A stretch of 41,773 nt of DNA from Blautia sp. (GTDB taxonomy: Bacteria; Bacillota; Clostridia; Lachnospirales; Lachnospiraceae). This document shows positions 16,640-24,930 of the stretch, piece by piece. Within the stretch, counting starts at the first letter, position 1; the number at the start of each line of letters is the position of its first letter. The position numbers and the translations under genes are program-made. Below the pieces are notes generated by a model. It saw nothing but the letters and a program-made list of their open reading frames with translations. It did no database searches and was not told the DNA's origin. The stretch is taken from contig JAMPHB010000005.1 in NCBI GenBank assembly GCA_023663685.1, positions 36,649 to 78,421 on the forward strand. Direction: 5' to 3'.

Positions 16640-16948
16640 ATGAAAAAGCATATCAACATGGCTCTCGGCTTTATATGCTACGCACTTGGCGTTCTCACGG
16701 CTTTGTATGTGGGACTCTGGAAGATGGTATGCCTGCCAATACAGGCCTTGTATGTGGCTTTCATAGGGGGGGAGATTACACTGTCTCTGATCATTGCCTG
16801 CGGGGTGAAGATTCTCTTTTCCACGACGCTGATGGGGCTGATCTGGTGTATCGGCTATATTGGTTATAACCATTTCAAGGGGACGGAGGATCCGGACTGG
16901 GACGCCATAGAGAAGAAGAGGAGCTGCCGTGATTCTGAGAGTGCCTGA
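16640..16948 (+). CDS. Small membrane protein of unknown function
   Basis: A 102-residue protein with two or three hydrophobic helices (about 6-25, 30-58 and 62-80) and a charged C-terminal tail containing DPDWDAIEKKR. I do not recognise a family. AAAGGAG precedes the ATG at 16640; the frame is open further upstream, but those starts lie inside nrdG. Its end overlaps the next gene by 20 bp, so the two are co-translated. The gene sits 23 bp after nrdG and is probably read through from the same operon. Confidence 0.7.
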   Translation: MKKHINMALGFICYALGVLTALYVGLWKMVCLPIQALYVAFIGGEITLSLIIACGVKILFSTTLMGLIWCIGYIGYNHFKGTEDPDWDAIEKKRSCRDSESA

Positions 16949-18077
16949 TTATTACGAAGAATTTGCCTGCATTGCAGACCGTTGTAAGGGGAGCTGCTGC
17001 GCGGGGTGGGAGATTGACATTGACGAGCCCACGAGAGACTATTATTGCACTGTTCCCGGTGAAATCGGGGAGCGGATGCGGGAAAAATTATACAGGGGAG
17101 AGGACGGCGGTTACCGTTTCCGGCTATCGGAGGACGGGCGTTGTCCTTTTTTAAACTCCGGCAATCTCTGCGATATCATTACTGCTCTGGGGCAGGAGGC
17201 ATTGAGCGAGGTCTGCACGGATTTTCCGCGCTTCTCCCTCTCCTACGGGCATGTGATGCAGCGGGTGCTCTCGATCTCCTGCGAGGAGGTCGGGCGGATT
17301 CTGTTTTCGAAGCGGGAGCCGGTCTCTTTTGTGGAGCACCGCATGGAATGCATGGCGGACTGGGAGGAGGAGGCCGACGAGGAATACATCGCCTTTTTGG
17401 AAGGACTGCAGAGCTGTGCGATTCGCCTGCTGCAGGAGCGGACGCACGCCCTTTCGGAGCGCGTGCAGGACTTTCTCTTTCTCTGTGAGTGGGGACAGTC
17501 CGTGATCAACCGGCGCGGGGGAGAGGAAGCGTCAGATGGGGGCGGGGCTTTTCCGGATCCTTTTGCGGACTGGAGTGCGGAGTCCGGCACAGAGAAGCTC
17601 TGTCCCGGGGACAGAAAATGGGTGTTGGAGTGGTGCGCCGGGGGAGACGACGGAGAGCTGTATGAGGCCTTCGATATCCGTTTTGGCATTCTGGAGGGAC
17701 TGGAGGAGCTGGGGCTGGAGTGGGTGCAGGCCAAGAGACAGGTCAGGGAGGTGCTGACGGCGGACAGCTACGCCCGGCTGCGGAGGGAATATATGGCTTC
17801 GGACTCCTTCGATGCGACAGCCTATGAGCAGCTGCTGGTATATTTTACCTTCCGCTATTTCATGCAGGCATACTACAGCTACGATCTGCTGGCCTACGGC
17901 CGGATGGTGGTGGGATTTACACTGATGATACGGGATCTGGATATATGCCGGTGGAGCATGAATGGAAAAAGACTCGGGCCGGACGACCGGATCGACACAG
18001 CCCATGTCTTTTCCAGAGAGGTGGAACATTCCGAAGAGAATTTCGAACAGGTGCAGGAGGAATTCCTGTTCCTGTGA
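16929..18077 (+). CDS. FliB-like (flagellin lysine-N-methylase family) protein
   Basis: A 382-residue protein starting at GTG 16929 behind AGGAG. The Cys-rich N-terminus resembles the FliB family: CIADRCKGSCCAGW near residues 14-27, then CPFLNSGNLC and CTDFPRFS. The clustered cysteines suggest an iron-sulfur centre. FliB methylates lysines of flagellin in Salmonella. In Clostridia the same annotation is widespread and the target is often unknown. No flagellar gene is present in this window, so methylation of another protein is possible. The C-terminal two thirds are rich in aromatic and acidic residues and show no other motif that I recognise. It converges on the aldolase gene with a one-base gap. 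Confidence 0.65.
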   Translation: MILRVPDYYEEFACIADRCKGSCCAGWEIDIDEPTRDYYCTVPGEIGERMREKLYRGEDGGYRFRLSEDGRCPFLNSGNLCDIITALGQEALSEVCTDFPRFSLSYGHVMQRVLSISCEEVGRILFSKREPVSFVEHRMECMADWEEEADEEYIAFLEGLQSCAIRLLQERTHALSERVQDFLFLCEWGQSVINRRGGEEASDGGGAFPDPFADWSAESGTEKLCPGDRKWVLEWCAGGDDGELYEAFDIRFGILEGLEELGLEWVQAKRQVREVLTADSYARLRREYMASDSFDATAYEQLLVYFTFRYFMQAYYSYDLLAYGRMVVGFTLMIRDLDICRWSMNGKRLGPDDRIDTAHVFSREVEHSEENFEQVQEEFLFL

Positions 18078-18078
18078 A

Positions 18079-19050
18079 TTATTTATCCAGCAAATCGGTG
18101 TAGAACGCAGCGTAGTCGGTGCGGTTCTCTTTGGTGTAGTCGATGGCCGCAGAGGGGTGCTGGTTTAAGTGTCCGGTCAGAAGGTAGGGGATATCGTAGC
18201 CCCAGACCGCGCCGGAATCCCGCAGGGGAAGCATATGCTCCTCGATGAACTTGAGCACCGGGAAGATATTGTACTTCGGATTCTTTAAGAAGCTCAAGAG
18301 CAGCTCCATCGCACAGTTGCCCGCGCCGCGCCCCATGGACATCATGGTGGCGTCAAGGAGGCTTGCCCCGTGGGTCATGGCCTCGATGGTGTTCGCGAAG
18401 GCGAGCTGCTGGTTGTTGTGGGCGTGGATGCCTAAGTATTTGCCGTATTTTTCAGCGGTCTCCATATACAGGCCGGTGATGCGCTCAATCTGCTCCGGGA
18501 ACAGGGCGCCGTAGCTGTCGACGATATAAATGCCGTCTACGCTGCTCTCGCCCACCATCTGCAGAGCCTGCGCCACGTCTCCCTCCTGCGCGTTGGAGAT
18601 GGCCATAATGTTGCAGGTGACCTCGTATCCCTTCTCCTTGGCGTCCTCAATCATCGCAATCGCGCCGGGCATCTGGTGTACATAGGTCGCCACCCGCACC
18701 ATGTCGATGACGCTGTCCTTCTTGTCGATGATATCCCGCTTAAAATCGCAGCGTCCCACGTCCGCCATGACGGAAATCTTCATATCGGAATTGTTCTCGC
18801 CCACGATCTCGCGGATGGACTCCTCGTCACAGAATTTCCATTTGCCAAATTTATTCACATCAAAGAGCTCTTTGGAGGCCTTGTAGCCGAATTCCATGAC
18901 GTCAACCCCCGCCTTTACGTTCGCACGGTAGAGCGCGTTGATAAAATCGTCGGTGAACGCAAAATTGTTCACCAGTCCTCCGTCGCGTATGGTTGCGTCC
19001 AGCACACGCACGTCGGTGCGGACGGTCATTAAATTGCCCTTTTGAGCCAT
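18079..19050 (-). CDS. DRE-TIM metallolyase, HMGL-like aldolase
   Basis: A 323-residue TIM-barrel protein of the HMG-CoA lyase / 4-hydroxy-2-oxovalerate aldolase / isopropylmalate synthase superfamily. The metal-binding opening VLDATIRDGGLVNN holds the D-x-x-x-R-D-G signature, and the two metal histidines appear in LGIHAHNNQQLAFAN, followed by a G-rich MSMGRGAGN. The start at 19050 uses AAGGAGG; an ATG at 19071 overlaps that site and was rejected. Without neighbours from a known pathway the substrate is open. It resembles the 'aldolase catalytic domain-containing' proteins common in Lachnospiraceae and lacks the regulatory domain of isopropylmalate or citramalate synthases. Confidence 0.8.
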   Translation of the reverse strand: MAQKGNLMTVRTDVRVLDATIRDGGLVNNFAFTDDFINALYRANVKAGVDVMEFGYKASKELFDVNKFGKWKFCDEESIREIVGENNSDMKISVMADVGRCDFKRDIIDKKDSVIDMVRVATYVHQMPGAIAMIEDAKEKGYEVTCNIMAISNAQEGDVAQALQMVGESSVDGIYIVDSYGALFPEQIERITGLYMETAEKYGKYLGIHAHNNQQLAFANTIEAMTHGASLLDATMMSMGRGAGNCAMELLLSFLKNPKYNIFPVLKFIEEHMLPLRDSGAVWGYDIPYLLTGHLNQHPSAAIDYTKENRTDYAAFYTDLLDK

Positions 19051-19114
19051 TGTTGTATCCTCCTTCGTCATTTTCAGTCCCTGTATACTTCACCGCTTTA
19101 AAGCATGTGAGTAT

Positions 19115-19142
19115 ATGATAACATAACTCGTGAAAAATGCAA
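19115..19142 (-). promoter_or_regulatory. promoter of the aldolase gene
   Basis: On the minus strand TTGCAT (19142-19137) and TATCAT (19120-19115) are separated by 16 bp, 65 bp upstream of the aldolase start. Confidence 0.6.
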
Positions 19143-19150
19143 GCAAAATC

Positions 19151-19179
19151 TTTACTTTTTTCTGCATCCCCTATATAAT
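19151..19179 (+). promoter_or_regulatory. promoter of the MraY-like gene
   Basis: TTTACT (19151-19156) and a perfect TATAAT (19174-19179) are 17 bp apart, 34 bp upstream of the chosen start and divergent from the aldolase promoter. Confidence 0.7.
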
Positions 19180-19213
19180 TATTTATAGTGTGTCCATGGA
19201 AAAGGAGGATGAG

Positions 19214-20194
19214 ATGATTTTTTTTCTGAGTGATCTGGAATATGCCGTTGTCGCCTTTGTGGGGATTCTGTTCGCCTTCGGGGCAACCTGCATTGCGATT
19301 CACAAGCTGAACCGGTTTCTGCCGACGGACATGGGGAGGGCATACGCCCACGACGGTGCGCTCTCGGCGGGGAAGCCAAGGGGGGCGGGAATCATCTTCG
19401 TCTTTGTCTTTGTCGCGGCGACGCTGATTTTTGCCCAGATGAATGTAGAGACCGGGCTGTATCTGATCCTGATTGTGATTGAGATGTTCACCGGATATTT
19501 TGACGACGCGGCCAAAGAACCATGGAACGAGTACCTGAAAGGCTTTCTGGATCTGGCGGTGGCGGTCGTGACGGCTCTCGTGTATCTGCACTACAATGGA
19601 AGCGCGATTACCTTCGCTCTCGCAAATACGACGGTGACGCTTCATCCGGCGCTGTTTGGAGTCCTAACGGTGATCCTTGTGTGGGCGTCGATCAATGTGA
19701 CGAACTGCACGGACGGCGTGGACGGCCTCTCGGGAACGCTGACCATTATCACGATTATGACCTTTTTCGTGCTGGATAATCTGCGGGGCGTGGACGATGG
19801 CTTTAACTATTGTCTTCTGCTTTTTGTTGTGTGCCTTTTGGGGTATCTGTGGTACAACGCCACTCCCAGCAAGCTTTTGATGGGGGATGCCGGCTCGCGC
19901 GCCATGGGAATTTTTATCGCAGTCGCGGCGCTCAAATCCAAAAGCCCCCTTTTGTATCTGCTGGCGGCCGCCATGCTGATCATCGACGGAGGGCTGGGGC
20001 TGATCAAGGTGTCGCTGCTGCGCTTCCTCAAGATACATATACTGAAAAAGGTGACGACTCCGATCCACGATCATGTGAGAAAGAACCTGGGCTGGTCGAA
20101 CGCGCAGGTGGTATTCCGCTTCGCCATCATTCAGATTGTGATCAGTCTGGCGGCAGTGTATCTTGTGATGATCCAGTCTACACGCGGCGCGTAA
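19214..20194 (+). CDS. MraY-like phospho-sugar transferase (stand-alone)
   Basis: A 326-residue polytopic membrane enzyme of the polyprenyl-phosphate N-acetylhexosamine-1-phosphate transferase superfamily. It carries the aspartate pair D97-D98 (GYFDDAAKEP), N164-x-x-D167-G-V-D170-G-L-S-G, MGDAGS with D225, and a HDHVRKNLGWS loop near 281-291, the counterpart of the MraY HHHFE-type motif. These features are closer to MraY (lipid I synthesis) than to WecA/TagO. No mur or fts genes surround it, so it is either a displaced MraY, a second copy, or a paralogue for another cell-wall glycan. The start at 19214 follows AAAGGAGG; an ATG at 19196 overlaps it. The 3' end overlaps the convergent gene by 17 bp. 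Confidence 0.82.
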   Translation: MIFFLSDLEYAVVAFVGILFAFGATCIAIHKLNRFLPTDMGRAYAHDGALSAGKPRGAGIIFVFVFVAATLIFAQMNVETGLYLILIVIEMFTGYFDDAAKEPWNEYLKGFLDLAVAVVTALVYLHYNGSAITFALANTTVTLHPALFGVLTVILVWASINVTNCTDGVDGLSGTLTIITIMTFFVLDNLRGVDDGFNYCLLLFVVCLLGYLWYNATPSKLLMGDAGSRAMGIFIAVAALKSKSPLLYLLAAAMLIIDGGLGLIKVSLLRFLKIHILKKVTTPIHDHVRKNLGWSNAQVVFRFAIIQIVISLAAVYLVMIQSTRGA

Positions 20195-21221
20195 GCAGCG
20201 CGATGAGTTTCTCAATGTGAAAAGGTTTTCCCTGAACCGCCTGGACTTTCAGGCGGTTTTCCTCGTTAAAGCCGACAAGGATACGGTGGTTTGCCTCCGC
20301 GAGATAGTCCATGATACCGTCGATGTCTGACTTGGTATTCTTGGGACAGTGCACATACATATGCTTGTTCGCCGTGATGTGCATCGTGTAGGAGATGCTA
20401 AAGTGGTACCACAGGAATTTGTGCAGCGTGGAGTGCTTGTATATCCACAGAATCTCCTGAATCGGCAGGATCGCGTTGCCGTAGGGGCTCGTCATAATAA
20501 AGTAGTGCTCTGTGATAAAGAGATCCTCGGTGGCGAGCTGCGGGAGCGTGAGCAGCTCCTCCTCGGCCTCTGCAAGGATCTGCTTCGGGTGGCCGAATAC
20601 CACGAGGTTCTGGCAGGGCGGCGACACGCTGGGAAAGCGGATGTATACGAGGCAGGTCAAAAGGTAGAGAGCCGCGTAGGCCATGGTGCCGAAGTAGAAT
20701 ACGAACAGCGCCCGGGTGGTCAGAAGGTGGTAGTCCGGCTCGCTGAAATAATATCTGGGGAGCTGGCTGGTGATGCCTTTTGGCGTCCAGGCCAGATCCT
20801 CCGCCAGCCTGACAAGGAGCGTCTCATAGGAGGCTTTATCCGGCATGAGGCGGCCGGTGACGGTCAGATTTTCGATGGAGGGAAGCCCCTCCTCGCAGGT
20901 CTCGGGGGAGAGCAGTACAATGACGCACTCCGTGCCCCGCATGGTATAGTAGTAGTAGCCTCTGGTGCGTCCGTACTGTTCGCTGGTATAGCCGCAGAAG
21001 CGCAGATCGGAAAATTCAGCGGTCACATAATGGCTCTTGTCCCCATAGACCTCTGCGAAGGAGTCCTCTTCGGTGAGCCCGTAGGGGCGCAGCATGTCCG
21101 ACATTGGAAAAAGGAGCCAGATAAAGCCCAAAAGCAGCAGATAGAAAATGGGTGAGAAAAGCCTTCTGCGGTAAAAGGAGCGGATATTTCTTGTGATGTA
21201 GTGTTCGTAATTTTCAGTCAT
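20178..21221 (-). CDS. Conserved-looking membrane protein of unknown function
   Basis: A 347-residue protein with one helix near the N-terminus (about 20-42), a predicted external domain of about 130 residues rich in Tyr and Glu, and a second helix near 170-192. A cytoplasmic domain of about 150 residues follows, with a PH-like feel (alternating strands: EDLFITEHYFIMTS, AILPIQEILWIYKH). I do not recognise a confirmed family; DUF6709 is a guess. The C-terminal part resembles 'bPH'-type domains only in general pattern. It has its own promoter (21279-21251 on the minus strand) divergent from the methyltransferase gene. Confidence 0.75.
   Translation of the reverse strand: MTENYEHYITRNIRSFYRRRLFSPIFYLLLLGFIWLLFPMSDMLRPYGLTEEDSFAEVYGDKSHYVTAEFSDLRFCGYTSEQYGRTRGYYYYTMRGTECVIVLLSPETCEEGLPSIENLTVTGRLMPDKASYETLLVRLAEDLAWTPKGITSQLPRYYFSEPDYHLLTTRALFVFYFGTMAYAALYLLTCLVYIRFPSVSPPCQNLVVFGHPKQILAEAEEELLTLPQLATEDLFITEHYFIMTSPYGNAILPIQEILWIYKHSTLHKFLWYHFSISYTMHITANKHMYVHCPKNTKSDIDGIMDYLAEANHRILVGFNEENRLKVQAVQGKPFHIEKLIALLTRRV
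20235..20262 (+). terminator. Probable terminator of the MraY-like gene, inside the convergent gene
   Basis: AACCGCCTG (20235-20243) pairs with CAGGCGGTT (20250-20258) around a 6-base loop and is followed by TTTTCCTC. It lies 41 bp after the MraY-like stop and within the 3' end of the minus-strand gene. Confidence 0.5.
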
Positions 21222-21250
21222 AAGCCAAATCCCTTCAAAAGTCTAGTCTT

Positions 21251-21279
21251 AGTATAAGGGTTTCCCGCAGAATAATCAA
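21251..21279 (-). promoter_or_regulatory. promoter of the minus-strand membrane protein gene
   Basis: On the minus strand TTGATT (21279-21274) and TATACT (21256-21251) are exactly 17 bp apart, 30 bp upstream of the start. Confidence 0.65.
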
Positions 21280-21281
21280 CC

Positions 21282-21310
21282 TTGCTTTTCCAATGAAAAC
21301 TTGTTAAGAT
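21282..21310 (+). promoter_or_regulatory. promoter of the methyltransferase-hslO-nadE run
   Basis: TTGCTT (21282-21287) and TAAGAT (21305-21310) are 17 bp apart and 27 bp upstream of the methyltransferase start. Confidence 0.6.
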
Positions 21311-21336
21311 AGACAAAGAGTTGAGGAGAGTGTGAA

Positions 21337-22074
21337 ATGGAAGCGTACACATGCTTTGCGCAGGTCTATGACCTGTTTATGGATAATGTGCCCTATGAGG
21401 CATGGAGCAAAAGACTGTGCTCTCTTTTGCGCGGGGCGGGCATAGACTCCGGCACTGTGGTGGAGCTGGGCTGCGGCACGGGGAGGCTGACCCGGCTGCT
21501 GGCGGCGCGCTATGATATGATCGGGGTGGATAATTCCTTAGATATGCTGCAGATTGCGGGGCAGGAGAGCGACGGGATACTGTATCTCCTGCAGGATATG
21601 CGTAAGCTGTCCCTCTGTGAGGCGGCAGCGGCAGTCTGCAGTGCCTGCGACAGCCTGAATTATATTTTAGGGACAGAGGAGCTGGCGCATGTCTTTGCGC
21701 TGGTTTACCGGTGGCTTTTGCCCGGCGGGCTGTTTATTTTTGATATGAATACGCCGTACAAATACCGGGAGCTTTTGGCGGAGAATACCTTTGCGGAGAA
21801 CCGGGAAGATGGAAGCTTTATCTGGGAGAATGCCTACGATCCCGCGACCCGTGTGAACGAGTACGGCCTGACGCTCTTTATTAAGGAGGGGACGGGACTT
21901 TTCCGGCGGATGGAGGAGACACATTTTCAGCGGTGCTACGAGCCTGCGGAGGTGGAGGAGCTGCTTCGGCAGGCGGGATTTGCGCTGCTTGGCGTTTATG
22001 ACGATTACAGTGAGCGTCCGCTTGCGGAGGACAGTGAGCGCGCCTTGTTTGTGGCGAGGAGAGAGGACGCATAA
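21337..22074 (+). CDS. Class I SAM-dependent methyltransferase
   Basis: A 245-residue Rossmann-fold methyltransferase. The SAM-binding motif I VVELGCGTGRLTRLLA is at about residues 45-60, followed by the acidic residue at the end of strand 2 (DMIGVDNSLDML), a LYLLQDMRKLSL motif and CDSLNYIL. The C-terminal part is typical of the small-molecule or YodH/CheR-like methyltransferases of Firmicutes; no target can be deduced. It starts behind GAGGAGA and is followed 24 bp later by hslO, with which it is probably co-transcribed. Confidence 0.85.
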   Translation: MEAYTCFAQVYDLFMDNVPYEAWSKRLCSLLRGAGIDSGTVVELGCGTGRLTRLLAARYDMIGVDNSLDMLQIAGQESDGILYLLQDMRKLSLCEAAAAVCSACDSLNYILGTEELAHVFALVYRWLLPGGLFIFDMNTPYKYRELLAENTFAENREDGSFIWENAYDPATRVNEYGLTLFIKEGTGLFRRMEETHFQRCYEPAEVEELLRQAGFALLGVYDDYSERPLAEDSERALFVARREDA

Positions 22075-22098
22075 TTTTTGTGGAAAAAGGAGATGCTT

Positions 22099-22965
22099 AT
22101 GTCGGATTATATTGTGCGCGCGACGGCGGCGGATGCCGGGATTCGCGCATTTGCGATTACCTCAGGGGGTCTGGTGGAGACTGCGAGGCAGAATCATAAT
22201 ACCTCGCCGATTATGACGGCGGCGCTGGGACGGCTCTTGTCCGCCGGGGCGATGATGGGTTCGATGCTCAAGGGAGAAAAGGAGCTTGTGACCCTGCGGA
22301 TTGAGTGCAGCGGACCCGCGAAGGGGCTGACGGTGACAGCGGATGCGAGGGGACAGGTGAAGGGCTTTGCGAAAAATCCACTGGTCGATCTGCCTCCGAA
22401 CGCGCAGGGCAAGCTGAATGTCGGCGGCGCGCTGGATCTGGGAATCTTAAGCGTGATTAAGGACATGGGACTAAAGGAGCCCTATGTGGGACAGTGCCAG
22501 CTGCAGACCGGAGAGATTGCGGAGGATCTGACCTACTACTTTGCCGCTTCGGAGCAGACGCCCTCGGCGGTGGGACTGGGTGTGCTGATGAATGCGGACA
22601 ACACGGTCAGGCAGGCGGGAGGCTTTATTATCCAGCTCATGCCGGATACCGGCGACGAGGTGATTGAGAAGCTGGAGACGCGGATCCGTGAGATTGATTC
22701 CGTGACAATGATGCTGGAGCGGGGGCTTTCGCCGGAGGGGATTCTGGAAGAGATTCTGGGAGAGTTTTCTCTGGAGATCACGGATACGCTGGAGACAGCC
22801 TTTGTCTGCGACTGTTCTAAGGAAAGAGTGTCCCGCGCGCTTGCGACGTTAAGCAGAGAGGATCTGGACTCGATCATCAACGACGGCGAAGAAATTGAGG
22901 TCAGGTGTCAGTTCTGCAACCGGGCCTACACCTTTGGAATCGCGGAGCTAAAGGCGCTTAAATAA
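22099..22965 (+). CDS. hslO: Redox-regulated chaperone Hsp33
   Basis: A 288-residue cytoplasmic holdase chaperone switched on by oxidation. The N-terminal segment (DYIVRATAADAGIRAFAI) and the zinc-binding cysteines near the C-terminus, FVCDCS and RCQFCNRAY (CxC ... CxxC), are diagnostic. When oxidised these form disulfides and release zinc. The ATG at 22099 has AAAAAGGAGA at the right distance; an ATG two codons upstream is less well placed. Length is normal. In an anaerobe it would protect against oxygen or hypochlorous stress. Confidence 0.95.
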   Translation: MSDYIVRATAADAGIRAFAITSGGLVETARQNHNTSPIMTAALGRLLSAGAMMGSMLKGEKELVTLRIECSGPAKGLTVTADARGQVKGFAKNPLVDLPPNAQGKLNVGGALDLGILSVIKDMGLKEPYVGQCQLQTGEIAEDLTYYFAASEQTPSAVGLGVLMNADNTVRQAGGFIIQLMPDTGDEVIEKLETRIREIDSVTMMLERGLSPEGILEEILGEFSLEITDTLETAFVCDCSKERVSRALATLSREDLDSIINDGEEIEVRCQFCNRAYTFGIAELKALK

Positions 22966-22979
22966 AAGGAGATGAGACT

Positions 22980-24905
22980 GTGAAGGATGGATTTGTCAAG
23001 ACAGCGTCTGTCACGCCGAAGCTGCGGGTGGCCGATGTTTCTTACAATGGAGCGCGGATACGGGAGTACATGAAGGAGACGGCGGAGGCCGGCGCGAAGG
23101 TCGTGGTATTCCCGGAGCTGTGTATTACAAGCTATACCTGCGGAGATCTTTTCTGGCAGGAAAAGCTTCTGGAATCTGCGAAGTCGGAGCTTATGGGAAT
23201 CGCGGAGGCGAGCAAAGACTGGGACGCCCTCTTTTTTGTGGGGCTGCCCCTTGCGGTGAATGGAAAGCTCTACAATATGGCGGCGGCTGTTTCCATGGGG
23301 CGGGTGCTGGGTCTTGTGCCCAAGACCTTTCTGCCTAATTACAATGAATTTTACGAGGCGAGATATTTTACCTCCGGGGAGATGCTGGATACGGAGTTCG
23401 TTCTGCCGGATGGGAGCGAGGTTCCCGTGGGGACGGATTTGATTTTTCAGTGTGGGAAGCTGCCGGAGCTTACGGTTGCGGCGGAGATCTGTGAGGATCT
23501 GTGGGCGCCGGATCCCCCGAGCATCCGCCACGCGCTGGCCGGGGCGAATGTGATCGTCAATCTGTCCGCCTCGGACGAGATTACGGCAAAAGCGGTATAC
23601 CGGAGAGAGCTGGTGAGCGGACAGTCCGCCCGCCTCATCTGCGGCTACATCTACGCATCGGCCGGGGAGGGAGAGTCCACGCAGGATCTTGTGTACTCCG
23701 GGCATGATATGATTGCGGAAAATGGGCGCATACTGGGGGAGTCGAGATTTAAGGAGGGCGCGGTGTATGCGGAGCTGGACGTGAAGAGGCTTGCCGCAGA
23801 CCGCAGGAGAATGACGACTTTTCTCACGGAGGAGAGCTATCTGCGGATTCCCTTCTCTTTGGAGATTACGGAGACTAAGCTGAGCCGTCCCATCGACCCC
23901 ATGCCCTTTGTGCCGGGAGACGACAGGAAGCGGCAGGAGCGCTGTGAGGAGATTCTTATGCTGCAGGCGCTGGGGCTGAAAAAGCGTCTGGAACACACGG
24001 ACAGCCGGGCGGCAGTGCTCGGGATTTCCGGCGGGCTGGACTCGACGCTGGCGCTGCTTGTCACTGTGAAGGCCTTTGATCTGCTGGGGCGTGACCATGC
24101 CGGAATCGTGGCGGTCACGATGCCGGGCTTCGGCACCACCGACCGCACCTACGACAATGCCCTGCGGCTTGTGCGCTGTCTTGGCGCAGAGCTGGTGGAG
24201 ATTGACATTAAAAATGCAGTGAATGTGCATTTTGTGGATATCGGGCAGGATGCAAATGTCCGCGACGTGACCTACGAGAATTCGCAGGCGCGCGAGCGCA
24301 CCCAGATCCTTATGGATCTCGCCAACAAGAAGGGGGGCATGGTGATCGGAACCGGTGATCTCTCGGAGCTGGCGCTGGGCTGGGCGACCTACAATGGCGA
24401 CCATATGTCGATGTACGCGGTAAACGCCTCTGTGCCAAAGACACTGGTGCGGCATCTCGTGCGCTATTATGCGGATGCCTGCGGAGATGAGACACTGAAA
24501 AAGACGCTTTTCGATGTGCTGGACACTCCGGTGTCCCCGGAGCTGCTCCCACCCGAGGGAGGGCAGATTGCCCAGAAGACGGAGGAGCTGGTGGGTCCCT
24601 ACGAGCTGCACGACTTTTTCCTCTATCATATGCTGCGCTGCGGCTCGTCCCCGGCCAAGATTTTCAGGCTGGCGAAGCTGGCGTTTTACGGTGTGTATGA
24701 GGAGTCTGTGATCTTAAAGTGGGAGAAGAGCTTCTACCGGCGTTTTTTTGCGCAGCAGTTTAAGCGCTCCTGCCTGCCGGACGGCCCGAAGGTCGGGACG
24801 GTTGCCGTGTCGCCGCGGGGGGATCTGCGGATGCCCAGCGATGCGTGCGCCTCTCTGTGGCTTGCGGAGCTGGAGCGGCTGGGGAAAGAACTGGAAGTTG
24901 ACTGA
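22980..24905 (+). CDS. nadE: Glutamine-dependent NAD+ synthetase
   Basis: A 641-residue two-domain enzyme that makes NAD+ from deamido-NAD+, ATP and glutamine, the last step of NAD synthesis. The N-terminal nitrilase-type glutaminase domain (about 1-280) shows its glutamate in VVFPELCIT and catalytic cysteine in AAEICEDLW. The C-terminal synthetase domain has the PP-loop GISGGLDSTLAL, MPGFGTTDRTYDNA, and IGTGDLSELALGW. The start is GTG at 22980 behind AAAAGGAG. The gene follows hslO after 14 bp. The family is long in Clostridia and the length agrees. Confidence 0.95.
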   Translation: MKDGFVKTASVTPKLRVADVSYNGARIREYMKETAEAGAKVVVFPELCITSYTCGDLFWQEKLLESAKSELMGIAEASKDWDALFFVGLPLAVNGKLYNMAAAVSMGRVLGLVPKTFLPNYNEFYEARYFTSGEMLDTEFVLPDGSEVPVGTDLIFQCGKLPELTVAAEICEDLWAPDPPSIRHALAGANVIVNLSASDEITAKAVYRRELVSGQSARLICGYIYASAGEGESTQDLVYSGHDMIAENGRILGESRFKEGAVYAELDVKRLAADRRRMTTFLTEESYLRIPFSLEITETKLSRPIDPMPFVPGDDRKRQERCEEILMLQALGLKKRLEHTDSRAAVLGISGGLDSTLALLVTVKAFDLLGRDHAGIVAVTMPGFGTTDRTYDNALRLVRCLGAELVEIDIKNAVNVHFVDIGQDANVRDVTYENSQARERTQILMDLANKKGGMVIGTGDLSELALGWATYNGDHMSMYAVNASVPKTLVRHLVRYYADACGDETLKKTLFDVLDTPVSPELLPPEGGQIAQKTEELVGPYELHDFFLYHMLRCGSSPAKIFRLAKLAFYGVYEESVILKWEKSFYRRFFAQQFKRSCLPDGPKVGTVAVSPRGDLRMPSDACASLWLAELERLGKELEVD

Positions 24906-24930
24906 CAAAGCGTCTGGAAGGAAGGATACA

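Noticed and set aside
22926-24629. Long antisense frame (567 codons) opposite nadE
   Set aside because: It mirrors the codon bias of nadE, is His/Arg-rich, has no ribosome site and no recognisable family; nadE itself is unambiguous.
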